IMG/VR virus record: IMGVR_UViG_3300028610_000201
Coordinates: 1 to 41,491 of that record
Source of the DNA: a virus
Length of the DNA: 41,491 nt
Direction: 5' to 3' (one strand)
In this document: positions 16,191 through 22,777 of the stretch, piece by piece
Position numbering within the stretch: the stretch's first letter is position 1
Layout: each line of letters opens with the position of its first letter
Program-made: the position numbers and the translations under genes
The notes under the pieces: generated by a model
What the model saw: only the letters and a program-made list of their open reading frames with translations
Database searches by the model: none
What the model was told of the DNA's origin: nothing

Positions 16191-16470
16191 CACGTACACC
16201 GAACAGTTTGTTTTATTCACATGCGAGGGCTGTGGCCTTGAATCCGACGTTAATCAACACTACGTCGGGGGCCACGTTTATTGTAACGAATGCTATAAAA
16301 AGGGGGTGATAAGCAGTGAAACAAATAGGACTGAGACTGAGCGAGGATTTGATAAACAGGGCGAAAACGTATGTCAAAAAGGTACAGCACGAAAGGACGT
16401 ATTCGCTTGGGGAACTGGTAAGGGTATCACTGGAAACGTATCTTTACTCAAAGGGAGAGAAGAAGGATGA
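16183..16470 (+). CDS. Zinc-ribbon-like small protein
   Basis: 95 aa from ATG 16183, which overlaps the preceding stop. Residues ~13-38 hold two CxxC pairs ('CEGCG' and 'CNECYKKG'), a treble-clef or zinc-ribbon pattern. After about residue 45 the reading frame runs over the RHH-like gene at 16316 in another frame, and that part looks less protein-like. Either the genes truly overlap by about 155 bases or the zinc-ribbon gene has lost its original stop. Confidence 0.45.
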   Translation: MFDTYTEQFVLFTCEGCGLESDVNQHYVGGHVYCNECYKKGVISSETNRTETERGFDKQGENVCQKGTARKDVFAWGTGKGITGNVSLLKGREEG

Positions 16471-16483
16471 AGAAACGGGATAG
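16316..16483 (+). CDS. Ribbon-helix-helix-like DNA-binding protein
   Basis: 55 aa from GTG 16316 behind AGGGGG at 16301-16306. 'KQIGLRLSEDLINRAKTYV' followed by 'YSLGELVRVSLETYL' has the strand-helix-helix layout of MetJ/Arc regulators (basic/polar strand, two amphipathic helices). It lies near the early promoter and could bind the palindrome at 15560-15580. It overlaps the frame of the upstream zinc-ribbon gene and the next gene by 17 bases. Confidence 0.6.
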   Translation: MKQIGLRLSEDLINRAKTYVKKVQHERTYSLGELVRVSLETYLYSKGEKKDEETG

Positions 16484-16646
16484 ATCAATTCAGTTTGTAA
16501 CGCGATGCGGTTGGTGCGATAAAGAAATGAAACGAGAAACAATGGAGTCAAATATTTATATACATGATGTAGTATCGCACGGTATCTGTCGCAGATGCAA
16601 AAGAAAATTACTAAGGGAGAACAGGAATGACAGAAAAGGTGAATGA
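16467..16646 (+). CDS. Small basic zinc-ribbon protein
   Basis: 59 aa. Two cysteine pairs, 'CGWC' near residues 14-17 and 'CRRC' near 43-46, with a lysine/arginine-rich C-terminus, suggest a zinc ribbon that binds nucleic acid. It starts inside the end of the RHH-like gene and overlaps the ERF gene start by 20 bases, so it is embedded in the coupled early operon. Confidence 0.6.
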   Translation: MKKRDRSIQFVTRCGWCDKEMKRETMESNIYIHDVVSHGICRRCKRKLLRENRNDRKGE

Positions 16647-17586
16647 AGTAATGGTTGCCCCACAAAACGGGGTATCTGCCGAGGCGTTAATATCACAGGC
16701 GATAGACAAAGCAGTACCGGTGGAGACGATGGAGAAGTTGCTGGCTATGCGCAGGGAACTGAAAGACGAGCAGGCACGGGAAGCGTTTGCGCGGGACTTC
16801 GCAGCGTTCCAGGGAGAGTGCCCGGTCATCACAAAAAGCAAAGGTGTATTGAACAAAGACAAGAAATCGATACGGTATCATTATGCACCGCTTGACGACA
16901 TTGTGTCACAGGTGCAGGGGTTGTTGAAGCAGTACGGGTTCAGTTACACGATACAGACCATCAATGAGAAAGACCCCGACGGTCAACGGTCAGTTTGTAC
17001 GGTACATCATGTCGAAGGGCATAGCCGGTCATCGGAGTTTTGGGCACCAGTTGACCACGAAGCGTACATGAGCGACCAGCAGAAATGGGCAGCAGCCAGT
17101 ACCTACGGCAAACGGTACGCGTTCTGTAACGCGCTGGGCATCCTGACAGGCGACGGGGACAGCGACGCACAAGACGCTGGGAACGGGAACGATGCCCCGC
17201 CGAAACGTAACGGGAACGACCAGGACAAGGCGTTACGCAAACAGATATTGAAAGATATTAGCGACCCACATTTCACAGGCGAAATAAAGTACAAAGGAGA
17301 GATACACGTCTTAGATACATTCAGACGGGAAATAAATGTCTATCTCTCACAGAAAAATATACCGTTAAGTGAGTTGATAACGGGCGCAGAAAGGGTGGCT
17401 GAAATGTTACAGATAGCTTGCATGGACGCAGAAGACGAGCCGGTAACGGTCGAACCGACAGCCGAAGGGCAGCTGAGCGAGGTAGCAGATGTATTTGATG
17501 GCGATATAGTTACTACTGAAACATTATTCGATGACTTAGGAGATAGCGCAGTAGAAATTGAAAAGGAGGGTAACTTAAGTGGATAA
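16627..17586 (+). CDS. erf: ERF-type single-strand annealing recombinase
   Basis: 319 aa. The N-terminal ~185 residues match the ERF superfamily (PF04404), including 'KSIRYHYAPLDDIVSQV' and 'KWAAASTYGKRYAFCNALGI'. ERF proteins anneal complementary single strands during phage recombination and can circularise genomes. Residues ~190-319 are an acidic C-terminal extension with no recognised domain. The downstream Gam-like gene overlaps by 8 bases, and the two form a recombination module. No partner exonuclease is evident. Confidence 0.85.
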   Translation: MTEKVNEVMVAPQNGVSAEALISQAIDKAVPVETMEKLLAMRRELKDEQAREAFARDFAAFQGECPVITKSKGVLNKDKKSIRYHYAPLDDIVSQVQGLLKQYGFSYTIQTINEKDPDGQRSVCTVHHVEGHSRSSEFWAPVDHEAYMSDQQKWAAASTYGKRYAFCNALGILTGDGDSDAQDAGNGNDAPPKRNGNDQDKALRKQILKDISDPHFTGEIKYKGEIHVLDTFRREINVYLSQKNIPLSELITGAERVAEMLQIACMDAEDEPVTVEPTAEGQLSEVADVFDGDIVTTETLFDDLGDSAVEIEKEGNLSG

Positions 17587-18124
17587 GACTATCGAAGAGA
17601 TCATCTTCGGCGCAGAGGGCGTTGAGATGGAGCCGGAGAAGTTCAAGGTAACATCGTTACAGTCAGCAAGCTGGTGCATGGCGAAAGCGTCAACGGCAGC
17701 TGGCAAGATAGCGAACGCACAGGCTATGCACCTTGAAGCTATAAGCCGGATAAACGCATGGTTTGACGAGTACACAGCACCGCACGTGGCGACGATAGCA
17801 GCAATGGAAATGTTCCTGGAACCGTGGGTACGTGACGAGGTGGCTGACACGAAAAGCAAGTCGGTTAAACTGCCGGGTGGTTCCGCAGGGTTCCGGGCAT
17901 CACCTGACTCGGTGGTAATACCCGACATGGACAAGATGGTAGCCGAAGCGAAGACGCACGGTATCGATATACAGACGAAAGAATCGGTAAAGAAGAACGA
18001 TATCAAATCGTACATCAAGTCGCAGGGCGTGGTACTGGACAACGCGTTTCTTGTACAAGGCACCGAGAAGTTCTATGTCAAGGTGAAGGAGGGTACCGAT
18101 GAAGTTTCAGACGGCAGTAAATAA
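17579..18124 (+). CDS. Gam-like host-nuclease inhibitor
   Basis: 181 aa. The segment 'KSVKLPGGSAGFRASPDSVVI' (about residues 95-115, shown in part) is the core of the Mu Gam family (PF07352), whose members bind DNA ends and block RecBCD-type nucleases. The N-terminal half is helical, as in Gam. Overlap with ERF suggests they work together to protect and recombine phage DNA ends. Confidence 0.75.
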   Translation: MDKTIEEIIFGAEGVEMEPEKFKVTSLQSASWCMAKASTAAGKIANAQAMHLEAISRINAWFDEYTAPHVATIAAMEMFLEPWVRDEVADTKSKSVKLPGGSAGFRASPDSVVIPDMDKMVAEAKTHGIDIQTKESVKKNDIKSYIKSQGVVLDNAFLVQGTEKFYVKVKEGTDEVSDGSK

Positions 18125-18341
18125 GCTAAAGAAGATGGCGAAAGGTAAACATTGTGCTATTCAGTATGAATTATGTATCCATCATAATGGCAAAGAGGTC
18201 GCCGAGTGTTGCCTCTATATTGACGGTACAAAATGGTACTCAGCAAAGACATGGCATAAGGCATTTCATTTATTAGAAAACCCTCCTGTCGAGCCAGACG
18301 ACGATGAAGCCCCGGAGGGTGACAATGAAATACAAGTGTAG
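18099..18341 (+). CDS. Small early protein, unknown
   Basis: 80 aa. ATG 18099 is preceded by GGAGGGTACC inside the end of the Gam-like gene (26-base overlap). A central mixed alpha/beta segment contains 'YELCIHHNGKEVAECCLYIDG', with three cysteines and two histidines, and the C-terminus is acidic. It may be a small accessory of the recombination module. No family recognised. Confidence 0.55.
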   Translation: MKFQTAVNKLKKMAKGKHCAIQYELCIHHNGKEVAECCLYIDGTKWYSAKTWHKAFHLLENPPVEPDDDEAPEGDNEIQV

Positions 18342-18777
18342 GTACATATATCATTCAGATACGTTCATTATAGCTGACGACGAATCAAAAGCGTATTACT
18401 ACGACATGAAACAGTACAAGCCTGACGACCAGCTGACCATCGAGGTAAAGAAATACAAGCCGGTACGCACGCTGACACAGAACGCGTTCTTCCACAAGAC
18501 GGTGGGGTACCTGGCGTTCAAGCTGGGTATGGATGCTGTTGACGTCAAAGAGGGCATCAAAAGCATGTACGGTTATAAAATGAGGGTTTATGGGGGCGAC
18601 TTAATACCGAAACCGTCCAGTCAATGCAACAAATTTGAAGAAATGTCGGCACTCATCGAGGGGTGTTTCCGTGAGGCTGGTGAGCAAAGCATCGACATGA
18701 GAGACTACGTACTACAGTGGGAACGCTTCAAGAAAGAACGCAAGAAAACGCTTGACAAAAACGCAGATAACGTTTAA
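18325..18777 (+). CDS. NinB-like recombination protein
   Basis: 150 aa from ATG 18325 behind CCGGAGGGTGAC. 'RTLTQNAFFHKTVGYLA' (about residues 46-62) matches the opening of the NinB/lambda Orf fold ('R...QN..FH..L..I'), single-strand binding recombination mediators. The rest is helical and lysine-rich at the end. It follows ERF and Gam, which fits a recombination mediator. It ends the operon before a strong terminator. Confidence 0.55.
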   Translation: MKYKCRYIYHSDTFIIADDESKAYYYDMKQYKPDDQLTIEVKKYKPVRTLTQNAFFHKTVGYLAFKLGMDAVDVKEGIKSMYGYKMRVYGGDLIPKPSSQCNKFEEMSALIEGCFREAGEQSIDMRDYVLQWERFKKERKKTLDKNADNV

Positions 18778-18818
18778 TATTTAGCATGAATCATTAACAA
18801 ATTACATGGAGCCAGACC

Positions 18819-18992
18819 ATGAAATCAAATAACAAAGAGAGTACATCGGGGCTTTATCCTGGATATATTTCAGGGTATCTGGCAGGCCCCGGTGTACTCT
18901 TTTTTATTGGAATGACAGCCATTGATCTGACCAACCCACACCGCCCGATAGGTCAGTCCTTTAACGGTTTGGCAGCCAGTACGCGAGGGTAG
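18819..18992 (+). CDS. Possible 57-aa peptide overlapping a terminator
   Basis: ATG 18819 has a GGAG 8 bases upstream, and the frame gives a Gly/Tyr-rich peptide with a hydrophobic stretch ('GVLFFIGMTAIDL'). However, codons 7-28 coincide with the arms of a 15-bp hairpin ending in six T, which alone explains the sequence. I rate translation as possible but not likely. If real, terminator and coding sequence share the same bases. Confidence 0.25.
   Translation: MKSNNKESTSGLYPGYISGYLAGPGVLFFIGMTAIDLTNPHRPIGQSFNGLAASTRG
18838..18905 (+). terminator. Strong rho-independent terminator
   Basis: A 15-bp stem (18838-18852 with 18886-18900, one G-U pair, no mismatch) is capped by an internal CCTG/CAGG hairpin and followed by TTTTTT at 18900-18905. 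It should end early transcription behind the NinB-like gene. Genes from 19036 on then need read-through or their own promoter. I see no strong promoter at 18906-19035. Confidence 0.85.
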
Positions 18993-19035
18993 GAGAGGGC
19001 GGTTGCAATACTAATATTTTTATTGGGGGGGATGA

Positions 19036-19236
19036 ATGGATAATACAAAAGTAATACAAGAACAGCATGAGAAGTTAACAGGGTTAGTATTGAATGGTGA
19101 TATTGACTATCTTATATCCGAAGTGTATCGATTAAGAAACCTCGTTAAAATGTCTTATGAAGAGGGGCATGGAGACGCATTATATAATAATGGATGGTGG
19201 GAACAATCAAAAAGTATAAAGTTAATTATCACATAA
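19036..19236 (+). CDS. Small early protein, unknown
   Basis: 66 aa behind GGGGGGGATGA. Helical, with 'YEEGHGDALYNNGWWEQSK'-type residues in the C-terminal half, a pattern I have seen in small phage proteins of unknown role. AT-rich codon use. No function assigned. Confidence 0.5.
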   Translation: MDNTKVIQEQHEKLTGLVLNGDIDYLISEVYRLRNLVKMSYEEGHGDALYNNGWWEQSKSIKLIIT

Positions 19237-19268
19237 AACAGAGGGCAATAAAACAACAGGGGGAATGA

Positions 19269-19559
19269 ATGAACTGTGAATACGTAAGAGAATATTATGG
19301 AGTGCCTGCGGAAATAGGCAGGCGGGTTGAATATAAAGGTCGTAGAGGTATCATTTACAAAGAAGGGTATAACTATGTCGCCGTTAATTTTGATGATATG
19401 AAACCGGGCCGAACATTGAATATACACCCGACCGAACCCGATCTTGAATATTTGGGTATGGGAACTATAAGGAAAATGTCTCAATCACAAAAAAGATATC
19501 AAGAGTATTTAAGTTGTGACTATGGACTTTCTTTCGCTGAATGGTTAGGAATAAAATGA
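19269..19559 (+). CDS. Small protein with SH3-like fold pattern
   Basis: 96 aa. 'PAEIGRRVEYKGRRGIIYKEGYNYVAVNFDDMKPG' (about residues 13-47, cited in part) resembles small SH3-like beta barrels: a G..V.Y.G..G.I hairpin followed by a V.F.D strand. Such domains are common in small phage proteins that bind nucleic acid or proteins. The stop overlaps the next start. Fold inferred, role unknown. Confidence 0.5.
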   Translation: MNCEYVREYYGVPAEIGRRVEYKGRRGIIYKEGYNYVAVNFDDMKPGRTLNIHPTEPDLEYLGMGTIRKMSQSQKRYQEYLSCDYGLSFAEWLGIK

Positions 19560-19741
19560 ATAAACGTGGATATAGTAAATTAGAATGGGCGAAACTTTAT
19601 TATGACAATTGTACTAAAAAGGACAATGAAATAAACCAATTGAAAGCTATAATAAATAACATATATGATATGTTAAAGTTTGAAACAACGCATTCTGCTA
19701 AGGTGATAGTTGATGTTATTAAGGAATACAGAGGGCAATAA
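19556..19741 (+). CDS. Small coiled-coil protein
   Basis: 61 aa, ATGA overlap with the previous gene. It contains 'KKDNEINQLKAIINNIYDML', a short coiled-coil-like helix. AT-rich. No recognised family. Confidence 0.5.
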   Translation: MNKRGYSKLEWAKLYYDNCTKKDNEINQLKAIINNIYDMLKFETTHSAKVIVDVIKEYRGQ

Positions 19742-19761
19742 AACTATAGAGAGGTAGGCGT

Positions 19762-20568
19762 ATGCAAAAGATTAACTTTACAATGGTACCGAACGAGATT
19801 ATTGACGAACATTTAAGTGAGTTGACCGGGGCAGAGATCAAGATACTATTGGCTATATCACGGAAGACTATTGGCTGGCACAAGGACACAGACTGGATAT
19901 GTAATCAGCAGATGATGGATATTACAGGGCTTAGTAAGAAAACGGTAATAATGACGATATCATCTCTAATATTCAAAGGGCTTATAGTACAAGACAGAAA
20001 GGGTGGGAAGGGCAAAGAGAAACTGTATTATGAACTAAGTTTTGAAGAGGGGTGTAAAAAGGTTACGGGGGGGGTAGTAAAAAGTACACCGGGGGAGTGT
20101 AATAATGTAACCCACAAAATAAACACAACAAAAGATACTATACAAAAGAAAAAGGATATTGTGCCCCAGCAAGTATTAAACTACTTCAACAAGACTACAG
20201 GAAAGCATTTCACAACTATTAATAAATATATATACGGTCGTATTAACGACGGGTTTACTTTGGACGATGCACAGAAAGTTATAATGTTTAAATGGCTTGA
20301 ATGGAAAGACGATGATAAGATGAAGATGTATATAAGGCCGAGTACATTATTCGGGCCGGCCCACTTTGAAGAATACTTGATGGACGCTAACGAAGGGCTG
20401 GGACGTATGCAACACGACGCGTACCGCGAATGGATGGAAGGGTTTTGCGAGGATGCCGAAGAGTTGTTGAATGACGACGAGCGCATGGCGTTGCACGTAC
20501 CGACACAAAAGGAGTGGGAGAATGGCGAAGCGAAAGATATACAGAGAATTCTATCACACAGTAGTTAA
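19762..20568 (+). CDS. Replisome organiser / replication initiation protein
   Basis: 268 aa. Residues ~1-95 are a winged-helix domain of the phage replication protein O type (PF04492), with 'ELTGAEIKILLAISRKTIGW' and 'GLSKKTVIMTISSL'. Residues ~135-220 match the conserved phage C-terminal domain TIGR02220 ('VLNYFNKTTGKHF', 'DDAQKVIMFKWLEW', 'YIRPSTLFG'). Such proteins bind the origin and load a helicase. Origin repeats are not obvious inside this gene. No phage replicative helicase or polymerase was recognised, so host enzymes are probably used. Confidence 0.75.
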   Translation: MQKINFTMVPNEIIDEHLSELTGAEIKILLAISRKTIGWHKDTDWICNQQMMDITGLSKKTVIMTISSLIFKGLIVQDRKGGKGKEKLYYELSFEEGCKKVTGGVVKSTPGECNNVTHKINTTKDTIQKKKDIVPQQVLNYFNKTTGKHFTTINKYIYGRINDGFTLDDAQKVIMFKWLEWKDDDKMKMYIRPSTLFGPAHFEEYLMDANEGLGRMQHDAYREWMEGFCEDAEELLNDDERMALHVPTQKEWENGEAKDIQRILSHSS

Positions 20569-20935
20569 CCCGGAGTATCCTGACGGACACCTTGAGGTAT
20601 TCTTCGACAACGAGCAAGGTAAGTGGATACCGCGTGGGCTGTACAATAAAAAGCTGGCAGATGGTTACGCACCTGAAACGATATGGATAAAGTTTGCTAA
20701 GGCACCGCAGTTTAAGAAAGAGCCTGCCGTCAATAAGAAAAAAATATACAACATGGCCGAGCTGATGAAACACGCGTACACGGTACTTAACGCCAACCAG
20801 AAAGCCGAGTTCAAAAGCCAGTTCAAAAAGGGTATGAGCGTTGACGAAAAGATACTATGTTTCCCGGAAACGTTCCGTCCGATATTCAGGCTGATGCACC
20901 TACACGAAAACAAGCTGTGGGGTACTGCGAAGTGA
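20522..20935 (+). CDS. Unknown early protein
   Basis: 137 aa from ATG 20522 behind AAAGGAG at 20508-20514. This start overlaps the replication gene by 47 bases. Basic, mixed alpha/beta. The middle part 'YNMAELMKHAYTVLNANQKAEF' is helical. Its stop overlaps the GTG start of the HNH gene. Unknown function; co-translated with replication genes. Confidence 0.55.
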   Translation: MAKRKIYREFYHTVVNPEYPDGHLEVFFDNEQGKWIPRGLYNKKLADGYAPETIWIKFAKAPQFKKEPAVNKKKIYNMAELMKHAYTVLNANQKAEFKSQFKKGMSVDEKILCFPETFRPIFRLMHLHENKLWGTAK

Positions 20936-21234
20936 GACCGATAAGAATAAGTAAACTAAAGTCAACATCATGGAAGAGGGTGTATATGAAACAGGCATTT
21001 AGCGACGATACACGGGAATATATCTGGGAACGGGCTCATCACACTTGCGAGCTGCAGGCAGCGAAATGCACGTTCACGCAAGGATGCTCACCGCACCACA
21101 TTATTGCCAACACGAAAACTAACCGCAGGGTACACGGCAACGACGTAATACAGTCAGCACGCAACGGGGTGCTGCTGTGTCACAGTTGCCACGAACGGCA
21201 CTCATATATTTACAGGGGTTTACGGGATGACTGA
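20932..21234 (+). CDS. HNH endonuclease
   Basis: 100 aa from GTG 20932 (GTGA overlap), with ATG 20986 as an alternative start. Residues include 'CELQAAKC' and then 'CSPHHIIANT' (the H-H of the beta-beta-alpha-metal core), and the C-terminal 'LLCHSCHERHSYIY' supplies the Cys pair and the last His. This is a compact HNH nuclease. It is a free gene inside the replication block. It overlaps the cytosine-methylase-like gene by 8 bases, so the pair may act as a nicking/modification unit, although this is speculative. Confidence 0.7.
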   Translation: MRPIRISKLKSTSWKRVYMKQAFSDDTREYIWERAHHTCELQAAKCTFTQGCSPHHIIANTKTNRRVHGNDVIQSARNGVLLCHSCHERHSYIYRGLRDD

Positions 21235-21868
21235 GAGAATATTGATAGCTTGTGAAGAAAGCCAGGCAGTCACAAAAGAATTACGCCAGTTAGGATATAA
21301 AGCATATTCCTGTGACGTATTGCCTTGCAGTGGAGGGCATCCTGAGTGGCATCTTCAACAGGACGTTGACCCGTTGCTTAAAGAAGAATGGGATATGATA
21401 ATAGCGTTTCCACCTTGTACTCATCTATGTGTAAGCGGAGCGAGGTGGTTTAAAGAGAAATATGTTGATGGCAGACAACAGCAGGGTATAGACTTTTTCA
21501 TGTTGTTTGCTAATGCCGACTGTGCTAAGGTGGCAATAGAGAACCCTGTCGGGATAATGTCAACGGAGTGGAGAAAGCCGGACCAGATAATACAGCCGTG
21601 GCAGTTCGGGGATAATTATCAGAAGACTACTTGTTTATGGCTGAAAGGGCTGCCGAAGTTAATACCGACAGATATTGTGGACAGAGGGGAGGTCGTTACC
21701 TTTAAGAGCGGAAAATCTATGACAAAATGGTATGCCGATACATTAAGACTCCCGCCTGAAGAATGGTCAAAGATAAGAAGTAAAACGTTTCCGGGGATAG
21801 CGAAGGCGATGGCTGACCAATGGGCTGATGCTGTGGTTGATGAGCAATTAACACTATTCGGAGCATAA
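21227..21868 (+). CDS. Putative C5-cytosine DNA methyltransferase-like protein
   Basis: 213 aa. The N-terminal 'ILIACEESQAVTKELRQLG' resembles motif I of a family of small phage methylases, 'AFPPCTHLC' (about residues 60-68) gives the catalytic PPC of motif IV, and 'IENPVG' (near residues 102-107) resembles the ENV of motif VI. A full target-recognition domain is missing, so the protein is shorter than typical C5 methylases. It likely modifies phage DNA against restriction. No cognate specificity subunit is visible. Confidence 0.65.
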   Translation: MTERILIACEESQAVTKELRQLGYKAYSCDVLPCSGGHPEWHLQQDVDPLLKEEWDMIIAFPPCTHLCVSGARWFKEKYVDGRQQQGIDFFMLFANADCAKVAIENPVGIMSTEWRKPDQIIQPWQFGDNYQKTTCLWLKGLPKLIPTDIVDRGEVVTFKSGKSMTKWYADTLRLPPEEWSKIRSKTFPGIAKAMADQWADAVVDEQLTLFGA

Positions 21869-21869
21869 T

Positions 21870-22142
21870 ATGACTGAGCAATACTACTACGCCGTGATAT
21901 ATTTTTGCCGTGTAATGTTACCGATAGCCTGGTGGCGGTGGTGTGTGATAGTGTACACTTATCCGCTGTCGTTTATATCGTTACTGCTGGTTTGCATACT
22001 GATATTAATATTGATATCAAAGATACGGCACACGACAGTAACGGTAATAGAGGGCGACGAGATACATAACTTAATAAGAGCAATGAATGAGCCTATAAGT
22101 TCGGACACAAATAAACGGGGTGCTGTAAATGTTGATGGATGA
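21870..22142 (+). CDS. Small membrane protein
   Basis: 90 aa, starting one base after the previous stop. One long hydrophobic stretch at about residues 26-50 ('YPLSFISLLLVCILILILIS') gives a single membrane helix, preceded by an aromatic N-terminus and followed by a hydrophilic C-terminus. Such early membrane proteins in phages can affect host envelope functions. No family recognised. Confidence 0.55.
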   Translation: MTEQYYYAVIYFCRVMLPIAWWRWCVIVYTYPLSFISLLLVCILILILISKIRHTTVTVIEGDEIHNLIRAMNEPISSDTNKRGAVNVDG

Positions 22143-22212
22143 TAGGGGCCGTGGCGTTGCCCGGCTATCACACCTTATTGAAAAAGTGTTGAATAACAGT
22201 TATCAGCAGTAG
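22129..22212 (+). CDS. Possible 27-aa peptide
   Basis: A short frame from ATG 22129 to TAG 22210-22212 bridges the gap between two genes. It has no clear ribosome site and overlaps the previous gene by 14 bases. Composition is amphipathic. Kept only as a possible gene. Confidence 0.2.
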   Translation: MLMDDRGRGVARLSHLIEKVLNNSYQQ

Positions 22213-22261
22213 TGTGAAAACGAGAGCATTAAATATTGTGGCAGCACCCCAGGGGGATTGG

Positions 22262-22438
22262 ATGGATAGGTTTGAAGAGATAAAAACTATGGACCATGAT
22301 TCGGAATTTGGGAGTGAAGAATATGAATGGCTTATATCAGAAATAGAGCGGTTGAGGAAGGCGTTGCAATACATATTGATAATGTCAGACGATGACAGAG
22401 TAAATACTAAAGCCAAACAAGCATTAAAGGGGGATTGA
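22262..22438 (+). CDS. Small acidic helical protein
   Basis: 58 aa. ATG 22262 lies 4 bases after AGGGGGATTGG, which is better supported than upstream ATG 22214. The residues 'SEEYEWLISEIERLRKALQYIL' form a clear helix. It ends one base before the next start. Unknown role. Confidence 0.55.
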   Translation: MDRFEEIKTMDHDSEFGSEEYEWLISEIERLRKALQYILIMSDDDRVNTKAKQALKGD

Positions 22439-22777
22439 ATGAACGTACAAGACGGTAACGACATGAGACGCAGGTACGAAGAAGGTGAACGGATGGTAGG
22501 CATAGCTGCGCAGTACGGTGTATCGGTATCAACAGTGCACCGGGTGATACAAGGCAAAATAGTATTGTACGATAAACAGCCTGGACAACACGGGCGGGCG
22601 TTCGGTGCCAAGAACGCAACAACGCACGTTAAGCACGGCTTCGACCCATTGCACCTGGTAACGAACTTCGAGTTTGACATGAACTACAAAGACATGGCGG
22701 ATTACGAACACACACGGCACGGCCAGCGTAAGCCCGATATCAATAGGCTTAAAGCGTGGGAAAGGGGGCTTGTATGA
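22439..22777 (+). CDS. Helix-turn-helix protein
   Basis: 112 aa. Residues ~9-38 contain 'YEEGERMVGIAAQYGVSVST' followed by 'VHRVIQGK', a resolvase/transposase-type helix-turn-helix. The C-terminal half is basic and rich in His. It could be a transcription regulator, or a DNA-targeting domain of the helicase-methylase gene that overlaps its end (ATGA). It is one candidate to bind the palindrome at 15560-15580. Confidence 0.6.
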   Translation: MNVQDGNDMRRRYEEGERMVGIAAQYGVSVSTVHRVIQGKIVLYDKQPGQHGRAFGAKNATTHVKHGFDPLHLVTNFEFDMNYKDMADYEHTRHGQRKPDINRLKAWERGLV

